Part shown: piece after piece, positions 15,001-43,843 of the stretch
Position numbering within the stretch: the first letter of the stretch is position 1
Layout: each line of letters opens with the position of its first letter
Assembly (NCBI GenBank): GCA_907165275.2
Contig: OU015650.1
Span: forward strand, 7,594,001 to 7,658,000
Length of the DNA: 64,000 bases
Direction: 5' to 3'
From: Zygaena filipendulae
Lineage: Eukaryota; Arthropoda; Insecta; Lepidoptera; Zygaenidae
Notes under the pieces: generated by a model
What the model was told of the DNA's origin: nothing
The model's input: the letters and a program-made list of their open reading frames with translations, nothing else
The model's database searches: none
Translations under genes and position numbers: made by a program

Positions 15001-18000
15001 ACCACAACAAAAGTTAAAGCTATCCAACAAAAATATTTTTTATGTATTTAGCCAGTTAGTATCCTGTCTTACTGCTTTAAAATCTACATTCATATAGAGT
15101 TTTTTTTACAAGTCACGCATGAAGTTGCAGCCGTTAAAAAAGAATCCTAAAGGTGCTGACAAAGTTAAACATTAAAATATTGTAATAGAACGCTGAGCAT
15201 TCGTGATTTTAACCGACTTCTTAAAAAGGAGGAGGTTCTCAATTCGACTGTATGTTTTTTTTTGTATGTTTGTTACGCGATTACTCGAAGACGGTTGGAC
15301 CGATTTGAAAAATGCTTTTTTTTGTTTGAAAGGGTATACTCTCGAGGCGTTTCCTGTTGTCATGAGAATCGGAGAAAGAAGAAATCGTCAATGGAGAAAT
15401 CGAGGGAACTCTTCAAATATTACAGGCACAGCATAATGATTTGGGTAGTTAAATTGTCACTTTATAAACCAACCCACTTAAAAGAGAAAAATAAATAAAA
15501 TTTAAACAAAAAATTAGCCAAGCCAAATAGGTAGATAGACTAAGTCTGCTCACACCACATTGCAGACACGAGCGAGCTTGGCACCGACTTCAAAACGATC
15601 AGTAGGTAGCACATACGAAGGTTATTTTGTAACTTTTTAGTGTAGTGTATTTTTGTGATATGAAGTCTGTTTTAATTTTTTGTTAAAATTTTATTTATAT
15701 ACTTTGTTGAACTGAGCAAAAAATTGAGCCACATGACAATATGTCATTGGTACATAAATTTTGGTCATTGCAGCTAATACTCAAGTAAAGACTCATCAAA
15801 AATCTATTCTTTGAGGATGGTGACGGAAATTGAGAATAATTGTTCACAAAGTTCCAACCAAATTATTTTTGATCACTCACTAAAATGCTCCTATTCAACC
15901 AAGTGCTGTCTTGTATTATTTGCAATTTAACATTCATTAGAATGCCTATAGGTTTATCAGCACTCAGCAGTAGGATAGTCATAACCTCAATTATTTTTTT
16001 AAACATTTTTTCACTTTAATAACATGGTAATCAACCTTTGTGTGAGCACTAATATAATTGGCAGTCTCAGAGTCATCGGCACATTTGGTTAGCCAGCGGC
16101 GTATTGTGGCGCAGTCAGTTGGCGCGTGGTGTGGAGCCCCACACGAAAAACAAGTCAGCAACTCACACCCGCGGCACTCGACGCGTCGAGCACCCTCACG
16201 ATTGAATGCTTGAAATATCCACTGAAAATTCAAATTCAATGTTATTAAAAATTATACTTATACCTACATATGATTCATTTTTATACATTTTATGTAGCAG
16301 CCATAATAAAAGCTGGAAGGTATAATTAATTATATCTGTAAATAATATTAATATATAATTAATTCAAAACAGGAAATATACTAGATTGGTCGAACATCAA
16401 TGTGGAACACGAATTAAGTTTGCCACATTGATGTTTGATCGGTACTAATTTGATCTAGTTTTTACTATCACTTAGTTTTTTTTGGAAGCTATATAAATTA
16501 TGAGACTTCTAAAAGGAATCCTCAAATTCAGGCAAGTGAAATAATAAAATAGATAGATATGTTCACCTCGTATTATAGTTAGAATACAAAGATAAACAAA
16601 ATTTTAACAAAAAAATTAAAACCGACTTCCAAAAACACAAAAAGATAAAAATAAAAAGCTAATAATGACAAAATACCGATTTAATTAATCCAAAAGACAA
16701 AAACACACGTAATATTATTATTGGTTTGTGCTACCACTGATCGGTTTGAATTTGGTGACAAGCCCGCTGGTGTCTGCCCACTTGGGTTGTACTGCTCACG
16801 AAGAGCTGGTGGCGGGAGTCGACTTAGCCCATCTACCCCCTCCATATTTGGCTTGTCACCGACTTCATACCGATTAGTGGTAGCAAAAAACCAATAATAA
16901 TATTTTGCTTTTTAGTTTCGTTTTTTTGGAAGTCGGTTTTAATTTTTTTGTTAAAATTTTGTTTATTTCTCGCTTTTAAGTGACTTAGTTGGTAATTTCT
17001 CTAAATTACAATAGCCTAATGTCAACTGCTCATCACCTTTTATAAAATATTGCATTTCCCGACACAGGGACGTTAATTGTTGAGGAGTTCTCCTAGTACA
17101 TCACCATCAGTTCCACTTCACCATACACATTGTGATGAGCATAAATTGTTTAGAAACCATATTAAAGTTAACGAATCGGAACCCGTGAAATACCTATTAT
17201 TGAGTAGTTCCGATGACCATCTGTGGTCTTCATCATCAGTTCCACTTCTTCAAATTTTGCTTTCCGAAAGCAAATAAACGATTTACTATAAAAAATACAA
17301 AAATCGCTATAGGTGTACCTATAAAATCTTGGAAGAGTTCCCTCGATTACTCCAAGATCCCATCATCAGATCTCGACTTGGTGACAATGGAATCAATTTG
17401 GGAGTATCCCATTTCAAACAAAAATACAATTTTCGAAATCGCTCCAATCGGAACTAGTGAAATACGTATTATTGTTGAGTAGTTCCGATGACCATCTGTG
17501 GTCTTCATCATCAGTTCCACTTCTTCAAATTTTGCTTTTCAAAAGCTATACTACTTACTATACTATAAAAAATACTTAAATCGCTTAGGTGTGCTTATAA
17601 TTTTTGAAGAGTACCCTCGATTTCTCCAAGATCCCATCATCAGATCCCAACTTGATGACAATGGGACCTAATTGGGAGTATACCCTTTCAAACAAAAAAA
17701 GAAATTTTCAAATCGGTCCAACAGTCTTCGAGTAATCGGTGAACATACATATAAAAAAAAAAACACACATACAATCGAACATAAAACCTCCTTTTTTGGA
17801 AGCCGGAAAAATACTAAAATGTAATAAGGTAATAAGGAAAAACGTGTTACTTTAACTCAGATGGACTTTAAGTAATAAAGACGACTTCTCAAGGTGGCAT
17901 TGTAAAAAATGACCTTATAACATTGTTATCTTTATTTTAGCAAATAAAATGTTATGTTTTTTGAACATTTATCTGTATAATATAACTAAAACATAAAACA

Positions 18001-19932
18001 ATTTGAAAACTTAGGTATAGTGCAACAAGTTCTAACCTACTTACTAACTAATAAATGTTATGATAGAGATATTCACGACTTATGAAAATAATAAATTATT
18101 CTAATTAGTCCGTCAGTTAGAAAATAAAAAACAATGGACACAGAAAATAAAAAACAATGGACACGTCATATTTTTTGCTTTTTCAAATTAATGAAAATAC
18201 ACAGAGATAAGGTGTATTAAAGTTTAGGCTGGGAGCTTGTGACGTCATTAACCAGTATAAGCCCTCATACAAACTGCACTAGATAGTGACGTCAGACAAA
18301 ATTTCAACTCAATGTATCACTGTTATTTTTGGATTACGTAAAAAAACAAAACATACATGTTTTTTTATTAGTCTGCAAGATGGTCGAAAAAAAAATTAAT
18401 CAACTAGCCCATTACGAAAGTACTAATACACTTACTTGACAATTAGGGCCAGGGCAAAATCTAAGCTGGGGGTGAGACTTCACATGATCTTTGAACATAA
18501 ACTGCTGATAACGTTCTCGTAATGCAGGCTTTGCACAATGTGATAACACAAAATCCTCAGGAGCTCTCACTTCACAATTTGGCGCCATACATTGTATTGT
18601 ATTTGATGCTCCTACAAAAATAATGACCGAATATGAATTTCAATTAATCATGGTGAAATAAATTTTACTGACTGTTGACAAAAATATGTAATAAAAATAA
18701 AAATATCTATGCTAATCTATACTAATATTATAAAGAGGAAAGATTTTGATTTTTAGTTTGTTTGTTACGATTTACTCAAAAACTACTGGACCGATTTAAA
18801 AAATTCTTTCACCATTAGAATGCTACATTGTCCCTGAGTAACAAAGGCTATATTGTAATCCGGAATCCCCGCGGGAACTCCGAAATTACCGTGGGTGAAA
18901 CTGCGCGGAACAGCTATTCTTATAAGAAACCATCCACAAATAAATTTTGGGACGGAGCTCATATATTACGGCGAAATCTTTTTTTGCATACTACACGTTG
19001 TCGAGGATACAAAGAAGGACATAGGGTACTTTTTGTTCCGGAATTCCCGCGGAAACTCCGAATCTCCCGCAGGTAAAACCACGGGAAACAGTTATCTCTG
19101 GATCTACTGAACTGATTTTGAAAATTTTTACATTTATAGGAAACGAAAGTGATCCTGAGTGACGTAAGGTACTTTCTATCCCGGAATTCCCACGGTAACT
19201 CCTGAGTTTGTGAGATTGTAATCTCTGGATCTACTGAACCGATTTTAAAAATTCTTTCACTTATAGGAAGCTAAAGTGATCCTGAGTGACAGACTAATTT
19301 TTATCTTGGAATTTGAGTGGTAACTCTGAAATAACCATGGGTGAAACCACGCAGGTCAGCTAGTAGTAAATAAAGGATTTATTGTGTCACCTTGCATGAT
19401 TTGTACTTCAAAATGCATAGCCCAGCAGTCATTGCAATAGAAGTGACTACAAGACAGGGCACTGTAATCAAGCGATGGAGAGTTATTAGCACACACAGCA
19501 CACCCTGTGGGGGATGTGTTGCCTCGAGTGGTTGATACACGAGGTTTTACGTGACTATAAATCAACACCTCATTAGCATTCTCCTTATATTTACTAATAA
19601 TTTCTTGAGCATTCCAACCATATGTATGTAACATAACCTGAAATAGAATATCTATATTTGAATTTTTTTTTTAATTTTATACGAGAAAAACAAATATCAT
19701 AATTATGTAAACAAACCTTAGCAAGTGAAGGCGTCATTTGAAGGCTATTACTGAGCAATTCGATCGATTCATTTAACAACTTCTCTACTTCTTCTACTCT
19801 TAAGCAAGAGTATAAAAAATATTCTGGATCGATTTTTGTACGATCAACCGTCTCCATATCTTCCTCTTGTTCTCTATAGTAATCGTATTCATCGTCCGAA
19901 TATTCCATATCCATATCAGATTCCGCAGACAT
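12034..19932 (-). CDS. ari-2: Ariadne-2, RING-between-RING E3 ubiquitin ligase (ARIH2/TRIAD1 type)
   Basis: Minus-strand exons are 19717-19932, 19391-19637, 18436-18611, 16036-16221, 14638-14823, 13379-13495, 12302-12454 and 12034-12207 (stop), giving 484 aa; human ARIH2 has 493. All introns are GT-AG and in phase. The N-terminus is acidic and Tyr-rich. RING1 runs from C118 to about C167, IBR about 187-258, and RING2 from C277. C290 in [10 protein letters not shown] is the thioester-forming catalytic Cys of the family. The C-terminal Ariadne domain contains GTWIDWQYL and [20 protein letters not shown] sequence and ends with a coiled-coil. RBR ligases take ubiquitin from E2 on the RING2 Cys; ARIH2 acts with neddylated CUL5 ligases. 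The start ATG gives the family-length acidic tail. Introns hold SINE, MITE, family B and Helitron copies. Sister gene ari-1 is excluded because the sequence matches ARIH2 more closely throughout. Confidence 0.95.
12676..12848 (+). mobile_element. Helitron-like copy in ari-2 intron 6
   Basis: It contains the gaaattttgcatacac and cccgcgagatctccg blocks and a ccgcgggtgaacccgcgg hairpin, ending CTGA, which fits CTRR. It lies antisense to ari-2. Confidence 0.65.
13066..13337 (-). mobile_element. tRNA-derived SINE in ari-2 intron 6
   Basis: Read on the minus strand, 13261-13334 resembles a tRNA: an A-box-like ttggcgcaatggt and a B box ggttcgattcc. A non-tRNA body and an (ATT)n tail follow, ending near 13066. 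The tail and body show it is a SINE, not a functional tRNA gene. Confidence 0.65.
13525..14275. mobile_element. Possible DNA-transposon derivative in ari-2 intron 5
   Basis: aatagggtacttgcatga at 13525-13542 is inverted at the right end (tcatgcaagtaccctatt, ending 14275). The right 61 bases (14215-14275) recur exactly at 20448-20508. A family A fragment sits inside at 13913-14067. Ends are short, so the element call is tentative. Confidence 0.4.
13913..14067 (+). repeat. Repeat family A, 3' fragment
   Basis: Includes the aaatgcat..atgcattt palindrome and the gccttccc end followed by gaggtaaa. Confidence 0.6.
15205..15705 (-). mobile_element. Deleted derivative of repeat family B in ari-2 intron 4
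   Basis: It begins with ttttaaccgacttcttaaaa and ends with tgttttaattttttgttaaaatttt, the inverted ends of family B. The middle is shortened to about 500 bases against about 1,220 in the full copy at 16595-17815. Confidence 0.6.
16381..16458. repeat. Hairpin repeat in ari-2 intron 3
   Basis: A 78-base near-palindrome. Ends are ctagat and atctag, and the main stem pairs aacatcaatgtgg with ccacattgatgtt. Probably a small MITE. Confidence 0.5.
16595..17815 (+). mobile_element. Repeat family B, full-length copy (about 1.2 kb, inverted ends)
   Basis: It starts aattaaaaccgacttccaaa and ends tttttggaagccgg, forming terminal inverted repeats. The first 380 bases (16595-16975) are themselves a fold-back unit with arms of over 100 bases around a central block with gagctggtggcgggagtcg. 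The body carries an imperfect tandem duplication of about 275 bases (units starting near 17209 and 17485). A near full-length copy lies inverted at 54992-56232, and fragments at 15205-15705 and 43844-44315. No transposase is encoded. It sits in ari-2 intron 3. Confidence 0.7.
18100..18420 (-). repeat. Repeat family D copy in ari-2 intron 3
   Basis: Shares the aaatttcgcgtgacgtcac ..cagtttgtacggggctta.. tgacgtcac core with four other copies. A 23-base stretch (agaaaataaaaaacaatgg...) is tandemly duplicated within it. Confidence 0.65.
18716..19363 (+). mobile_element. Composite Helitron-like element in ari-2 intron 2
   Basis: It begins TCTATACTAATATTATAAAG after an A and ends tcagCTAG before a T, both canonical. 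Inside are at least three earlier 3'-end-like modules (ending near 18915, 19093 and 19215), each with the ccgcggg..gaaaccgcgg type motif. This looks like tandem or nested end duplication. It is antisense to ari-2. Confidence 0.7.
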
Positions 19933-20447
19933 TTTGAAGTAATTTTTTTTCAATTAAGACACTAGTCACTACAAAACGGAACAGGCTTTAACGACATAAA
20001 TAAACATACAAAGAGTATATAATCACCACGTTAACCTCAGACAGAACCTTTAGAATCTTTAGACAGAATCTTTAGACATAAGTCTAGTTAATTTGTGGAC
20101 AGAACAATAACTAAGGTGTGAACATAATTATTAATTTATTTGATCATAACTAAAATCTCCAATGAAACCTCATTAAATCTTAAAAAATTAAAACAAAATT
20201 CTCAATTCTTGAGTTTTTACCACCCATTCACCACAAACACAAACTACCTAATCACAAACGGTAGTATCTCTAAGTAGTTTGTGAAATTAACTAGACATAT
20301 CCACAAACCAATTTTTTATTTTTTTTATTTATTTAACGGCCATGAAAAAACCAAACATTAAATTACGCAGTGTTACCAACTCTCGAAAACATTTACCCCT
20401 CTAAAACTAGGCTGGGCTAAATCGCTAATTACACCTTGCAATTTCGG

Positions 20448-20508
20448 GGCTCTATTTTTGAAATATTGACACAATTTCTTATTATAAATTTCATGCAAGT
20501 ACCCTATT
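20448..20508 (+). repeat. 61-base exact duplicate of ari-2 intron sequence
   Basis: Identical to 14215-14275 by eye. It abuts the MITE at 20509-20725. Confidence 0.7.
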
Positions 20509-20725
20509 TAGGGTGTTTAAATCGGGTACAATTTACGGTCGGGGAGTGAGAGAGAGAAAGCGAGTAATCACACTACACTAAATTGTACCCTAAATTGACT
20601 ACTCTAGGGTACATTTTAATGTAGTATGACGTAGTTCTCCGTCTACGTAGTGATATCACTCGCTCTTTCTCTCACTCACCGACCCTAAATTGGAACCAAC
20701 TTAGGGTCCAATTCAGGATACTCCT
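20509..20725. repeat. MITE with long imperfect terminal inverted repeats
   Basis: The left arm contains ggtcggggagtgagagagag, and the right arm ctctcactcaccgaccctaa as its inverted partner; outer ends share tttagggt / accctaaa-type sequence. About 215 bases, no ORF. Confidence 0.5.
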
Positions 20726-21519
20726 ATATCCCCCTAAATAAAATAATATTACTAAAAAGTTTATAAAAAATAAATATCAAAAATATTTTTGCCTTAGTTT
20801 CGAAATTATTAGGGCGAAAATATTGATCTTACAAAAAAAAATTAATCTTGTGATTAATTTTTTTCATCATAGGAAAATGTCTCTAGTTTTTTTTTAAGAC
20901 CGATATTTATACCAGAAATTCGACAACATTAATTTAATGTATAATCTTGCCAAATTACGTAGTTTTTATTCTATAATATGGCGACTATGTCGATGTCGAT
21001 GTCGACACTATGTCGGAATAAACTACAAAAAATGTTGCTAGCTTACCCAGATTTATTTCCCAATTATTTATAATATTAGTAGTACCTATGAAGTATAACA
21101 AAATTATCTCGACTAACTTTCGTGCCAAGTGCCAATCATTTTCATCATTTGTTTTTGTTTCAACGTGGGACAAAATACTGAAAGATTTTTGTCAATTAAT
21201 TATCTCTTAGGCGCTGTATTTTAAAACTTCGGTATCAAATCAAATAAGTTTGTACCGTCAAGAGAATCACGTGTACCCTACGCGTGTAACTTGTAAGACT
21301 GGTGCCAGAGAGAAGGTAATCACTACGTGCACTGGTGCAAAGTGAGTCTAAGCTGAAAAGCTTGCATGCTCTTGACTGTTGTATGAAATAAACAATTTTA
21401 TATTCGATTCGATTTAGAAATTTTAGAATATTGGGCCTGATGACTTCATTGTAAACATTATTTATTTTTTCATTTTTCATGTTAATACAGTGCGTATTCT
21501 ATATATTTTTTTTTTTCAG

Positions 21520-21691
21520 ATTTCCTTTTAAATCGTTTGCTCTTGTTAACTGGACAGCGACTGGTCGTGTAAATTTAAAACCCAATAGCTATTCAAGGAT
21601 TTGTTCCAAGCATTTCCCTAGCAGTTTCTTTCGAAAAATTAACCTTACTGACAATGAAAGCAGCTGGCGCGAACCAATAAGCAAGCAATAA
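21520..21691 (+). pseudogene. THAP-domain fragment (C-terminal half)
   Basis: After a strong pyrimidine tract and CAG acceptor, the frame reads FPFKSFALVNWTATGR and then SRICSKHFPSSFF before a stop at 21689-21691. The W..R..P..SRICxxHF..F pattern is the second half of a THAP zinc-binding domain (C2CH), including its CxxH ligands. The first Cys pair and any downstream domain are absent. It is probably a remnant of a THAP gene or a P-element-type transposase. Confidence 0.5.
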
Positions 21692-21878
21692 TAATCGTGT
21701 CAAAAACTATGAACCAAGCGCGCAACTTTTATGATGCCGTGATGAGAAATAAGATGGTTTGCCTCATCCGTACCGTGCGTTAAGGAACTTACGTTCCAAT
21801 AAAAAGTTATTTGCACCTACATAGTTTTCATTTCGCTTGCCCCGCTTAAATTATAAATCCCCCCCCCCCCCCCTTCCT

Positions 21879-21997
21879 AAATGCATCTCACCAATGCATT
21901 TCTATGTAAATAACTTCAGAAGAAAATACTACTGAATTGGCTGTATGGTCTCAGCTTCCTTTGCCTTCCCCATCGGGGTAAATTAAAAATAAATAAA
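21879..21997 (+). repeat. Repeat family A, 3' fragment
   Basis: Starts at the aaatgcatctcaccaatgca palindrome and runs to ccttccccatcggggtaaat plus an A-rich tail. Confidence 0.65.
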
Positions 21998-22009
21998 AAA
22001 AAAACATAC

Positions 22010-22425
22010 AAGGGGACACCTTTTGGCGGGATTTTTAGAAGAATAGACGGCAGTTTTATTTCTTTGTTTTGCAAATTAGTTTATCGTGATTAATATTGTG
22101 TGAATATGGTAAACTTTGCGTAATAGTGATCCATTAACAGTGCGCGGAAACAGTGAAATCAGATGAAATAGGGCGTTCGCCGACGCCGAGAGGTTTTCGT
22201 TATCGTTTTTCTATACAACTTCCAACATAGCGCCCTTCAACTGGTTCGCCCGTTCGCCCGTCACCGTTCGCCCGGTTTAACTGCAAAGATTTGCTGCCAA
22301 AAGTTCCGGTAAATCATCGAAATGCATCTCATCAATGCATTTCAATGTAAATAACTTCAGAAGAAGAAATATACCACTGAATTGGCTACGTGGACTAAGT
22401 TTCCTTCTGGTGTACTACCTCTATG
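22010..22425 (+). repeat. Repeat family A, near full-length copy
   Basis: Collinear with 6146-6530, with a short local duplication of gttcgcccg-type sequence near 22245-22275. Confidence 0.7.
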
Positions 22426-22504
22426 CCCATAATACATTTAGTTTTTTTTGTAAAAAAAGAAGTGATTGATGTTCTTATTGTCAAGGACCAGAGAGAAGGT
22501 AATC

Positions 22505-22895
22505 ACTACGTTGTCAAGGACTTTTGGCGGGATTTCTAGCAGAGTGGACGTCAGTTTTATTTATTTGTTTTGCAAATTAGTTTATCGTTATTAATATTGT
22601 ATGAATATGGTGGATTTTGCATAATAGTGATCCATTAGTGATGAATAGTGTGCGGAAACAGTGAAATAAGATGAAATAGGGCGTTCATCGGGAGGTTTTC
22701 GTTTTACTATACAACTTCCCACAGAGCGTCCTATTAAGGTTCAACTGTAAAGATTTGTTGGCAAAAATTCCGGTAAAGCATCGAAATACATCTCACCAAT
22801 GCATTTCGATGTAAATAACTTCAGAAGAAGAAAATACTAATGAATTGGCTATATGGAATAAGATTCCTTCTGCCTTCCCCGAGAGGGGTAAACTT
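22505..22895 (+). repeat. Repeat family A, near full-length copy
   Basis: Collinear with 6146-6530 and ends ccttccccgagaggggtaaa plus poly-A. It lies in direct orientation close after the previous copy. Confidence 0.7.
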
Positions 22896-22959
22896 CACCA
22901 AAAAAAAAATGTTATTGTCAAAAAAGATGAAAAAGATTTTTATTTAAAATTATTTTTCA

Positions 22960-23375
22960 TTACTCATACTCGGAAAGTAGGTCTGAAGCACAGATATCTA
23001 GTAAATTAAGAGTTGCCTGAGAAGCGGGTTAAAAGTAACCCTAGGGAGAATCGCTTTCAACTGACAACTGTCAAATTATTAAAAAAAACTAGGTCTATTT
23101 TCACATTTCTATTGAACCATGTTCCAACTTTCTATACAGCCAGCGCGATGTAAAATTGAAATAACGTAAAGTTTAAGTAGGTATTAATTAAAATAAAATT
23201 CACTCATTTTTTCTTTAGCTAATTCCTATTTTTATTTTGACTTTCCGTGCATTGGTAATGAAAAGCACAGTGTTATCCTCGGGAGAAAGACTTATTTAGT
23301 CCCTTGATCTATTGGCGTCCCCCCGTCACGGGACTAAATAAGTTACTTACATTCACCCCTAGGATAACAATGTAC
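22960..23375 (+). repeat. Repeat pair H, copy 1
   Basis: Shares tactcggaaagtaggtctga, gagaatcgctttcaactgac and cacagtgttatcctcgggag with 38966-39312. The two differ by internal insertions. Class unknown. Confidence 0.6.
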
Positions 23376-23460
23376 TAATGATACATTAGTTAAGCATATA
23401 AAATATATATTTCAAAGAGTCAAGTGGCATAATAAAATTGTGGTCTATTAGTGGCCACAC

Positions 23461-23495
23461 TGCCTTCCCCGAAAGGGGTAAACTTTACCAAAAAA
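23461..23495 (+). repeat. Repeat family A, terminal fragment
   Basis: Only the tgccttccccgaaaggggta end and A-tail remain, 236 bases before the Pfk ATG. Confidence 0.55.
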
Positions 23496-23730
23496 AAAAA
23501 CAATACAGAGGTCACCTTGAGAAGTTCATCGCTGTCAGATTTAAATTCCTGTAAATTTGGAGATTTTGAATTTATTTTAGTGGTGTGTACTTTGTAGTCT
23601 TCGCCAACATTATAAAGATAAAGTTAATCTGTGACTGTTGCTAAATTATTAATAACTGGCAAATCATACCTGATTACAATTTTTAAATTTTTAGGATTTT
23701 GTACATCGAAGTCCATAAAATAATTGTAAA

Positions 23731-41410
<17,680 letters not shown>

Positions 41411-42264
41411 AATAACACTAGTAATTTCCAATCGGAATTATTTAGCCTTAGCCGATCTAGAATTTAGATGTTTGTTCCGTGTTTAAGTTGCCCACTCGTA
41501 CTGAAAAAGTAAATGGTTTTATTATTAAATTAAAAATCAATCCCTTGTGATTTGTTCGAGTGAAATTAACCATAAATTATAGTATTTGAGATTAAATATA
41601 GTTTATATTGGATTGTTACTGATTTTATAAGTAAGGTTCTTATTTTTACGGGACTCCACGATTTCAAGACAATCAAGAGATTATTATATTTTATATATAG
41701 TTATTATTCGAAGAGATTAATATAAAGCTAATCAGCACCACTTCTATATTTCATGACATATTGATTTACCTCCAAATACTTTGTGATATCTAATTATTAT
41801 TATTGATAAAAATACAATTATAATTTTGTGTTACATTATTGTAATAACAACATGCAACACCAATACGATATATGTAATCTAATGGCTGTGGAGTATCTGA
41901 TTATTTAATATTTATTTTTAGTAGAAATTTACACTGTATATTCTTCTTTTTTACAACTTGGTAGGTTCCTAATGAGTTTTTTTTTTACAAATAAGCCAAA
42001 CACAATTTCTATTATTATATAAAAACTCATCTGTAACTTATAGTATAAAGTATAAAAATTTAAAAGAAAATATATGGACAGAATCATATCTAGTTTAAGA
42101 GTAAATCTATATTTATAATAGCTATATAAACTATAATTAGGTATGTAATAATATTACCGTGAAAATCATGTTGCGAGCAGTATTTTATGATTACTTACCT
42201 AAAGTTAGAGTTTAAAACAACAATTGGAATTGTATCAAAGTACCTATGTTGTGTATGAAAATTA

Positions 42265-42270
42265 AATAAA
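42265..42270 (+). terminator. Possible Pfk polyadenylation signal
   Basis: AATAAA about 855 bases after the Pfk stop, in AT-rich sequence without obvious repeats. Earlier variants (ATTAAA) also occur, so the site is uncertain. Confidence 0.3.
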
Positions 42271-42900
42271 TATGACTAGATCTTAGTAATATTTTTTATT
42301 TTTTGTTATAATTGTACCAAAAGAAACTAAGACGGATGTTATATTATATTCAGGATTACAGGTTAAGTCGACCTTACATCCTTTAAGAATTTTAGTTGCC
42401 ATCATTTCTGACTGACTTGACTATGCAACATCATACCTCAAACTTGACCGTTTTCAAGATATTAGACTTTTAAAGATTTTTTTTTTTAAATTGCTGATTT
42501 TTTGTCTAATGGCCTATTTTTTAGCTTGTTTTTCCTCTAAATGAATTATGGTGTTTGCGATTTTTGTGAAGTAGATAAGTTGCTTTATTATCCTCAACAC
42601 TAAAATTGCAGTTGACTAAACCGACTAGGTCGCGGGTCGTAGTCAAGGAGGATGACCTCCATGGTCGTAGTAGACGATTGATAGTTGCAAATTGAAATAA
42701 ATTCGTAAAAGGTTTTTTTTTCCGAAATATAAAATAATAAATCTATAACAGTTATGCTGCAGATGTGCTTAAAAATATCCACGTTCTATTAGCTATCCAA
42801 CAAGATATAACAAGTTAAAGGTATTATTAGAAATCTTAGAAAAAAATTTAGGTATATGTATATACATTAAACAGGTGTTCGCGAAACTAGTGATGAAACA

Positions 42901-43034
42901 ATTTTTGAATCACTCGAATTACTTTCACGCACGGAATCGCGAATTCACGTGCGAATCCTCATACATTTTTTAAGCATTCACGCGTGAATCTTGCAATTCC
43001 GTGTGCGAATAGTAATTCGAGCGATTCAAAAATC
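42901..43034. repeat. Family E palindromic MITE, copy 1
   Basis: Ends atttttgaatcactcgaatt and its inverted partner aattcgagcgattcaaaaat, arms continuing through cacggaat..attccgtg. About 134 bases. Confidence 0.65.
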
Positions 43035-43607
43035 GACCCCCAGACCAGATTTACCGAGTAACCGTATTATTCGGTTTTAAAGTTAAACCGGGTAGTCCGG
43101 GTACGCACTCGGCCGAAAGCTGGGTTCAGTCTTAGCAGATTCTGCAGATTGCCAGTTTATAGGCGAGAAAATTCTGACAGTTCATAACAAATACTCCTCA
43201 GTTGAACAGAGTTTATTCGGCCGAAAAAAACACCGAATACAGTATATTCATTTATTTATTCGCTGAATATAGTACAGATGCTATAATTATTACCTACAAA
43301 TAACCGAGTAATTATTACAAATAAGTATACATCAAGTACCGAGTAGTGAACCTTTAGGTACTCGGCGCATCTCTAAAACAAAGTGACTCAAAATATTTCT
43401 TTTTATGAATAATAATCCAACATGATGGGTAAAACTATACGATGCAGTTATAGGGTTGCTTGGGGGTCTGGTGTGCTCCCTCGAGCGAAGCGTGCAAAAG
43501 ACACTTATCACGAAAACTGTTCAGAGTCTTACAAACCACCCCTATTTTTGTTTAAAAAAAGGCTTTTTGTTCTTCTAGGAAATGAGTTTCAGAACGTCAC
43601 ACAGTGT

Positions 43608-43810
43608 CAGGGGCCCTATTTTTGAATCTCTCGAATTACTTTCACACACGGAATGCGAATTCACGTGCGAATGCTCATACATTTTTTAAGCATTCACACG
43701 TGAATCTTGCGTGTGCAAAAATTAACTCATACATTTTTTAAGCATTCACGCGTGAATCTTGCAATTCCGTGTGCGAAAATTAATTCGAGCGATTCTAAAA
43801 TACGACCCCA
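43608..43810. repeat. Family E palindromic MITE, copy 2
   Basis: Same ends as copy 1, with an internal duplication of the catacattttttaagcattc block. Confidence 0.6.
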
Positions 43811-43843
43811 GGGGCTGTATTTTCGAATCGCTCAAATTACTTA

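Larger units (their letters stand above)
19933..23730. other. Divergent spacer between ari-2 and Pfk
   Basis: Both genes are transcribed away from this 3.8-kb stretch. It holds the MITE above, a THAP fragment, three or four family A copies, one copy of the repeat pair also seen at 38966, and a C15 homopolymer at about 21858. I could not place promoters; 5' non-coding exons of either gene may lie here. Confidence 0.5.

Noticed and set aside
17077..17482. Ser/His-rich frame repeated at 17077, 43845 and 55534
   Set aside because: Its conservation follows from the three copies of repeat family B; it has no domain and its frame is disrupted between copies.
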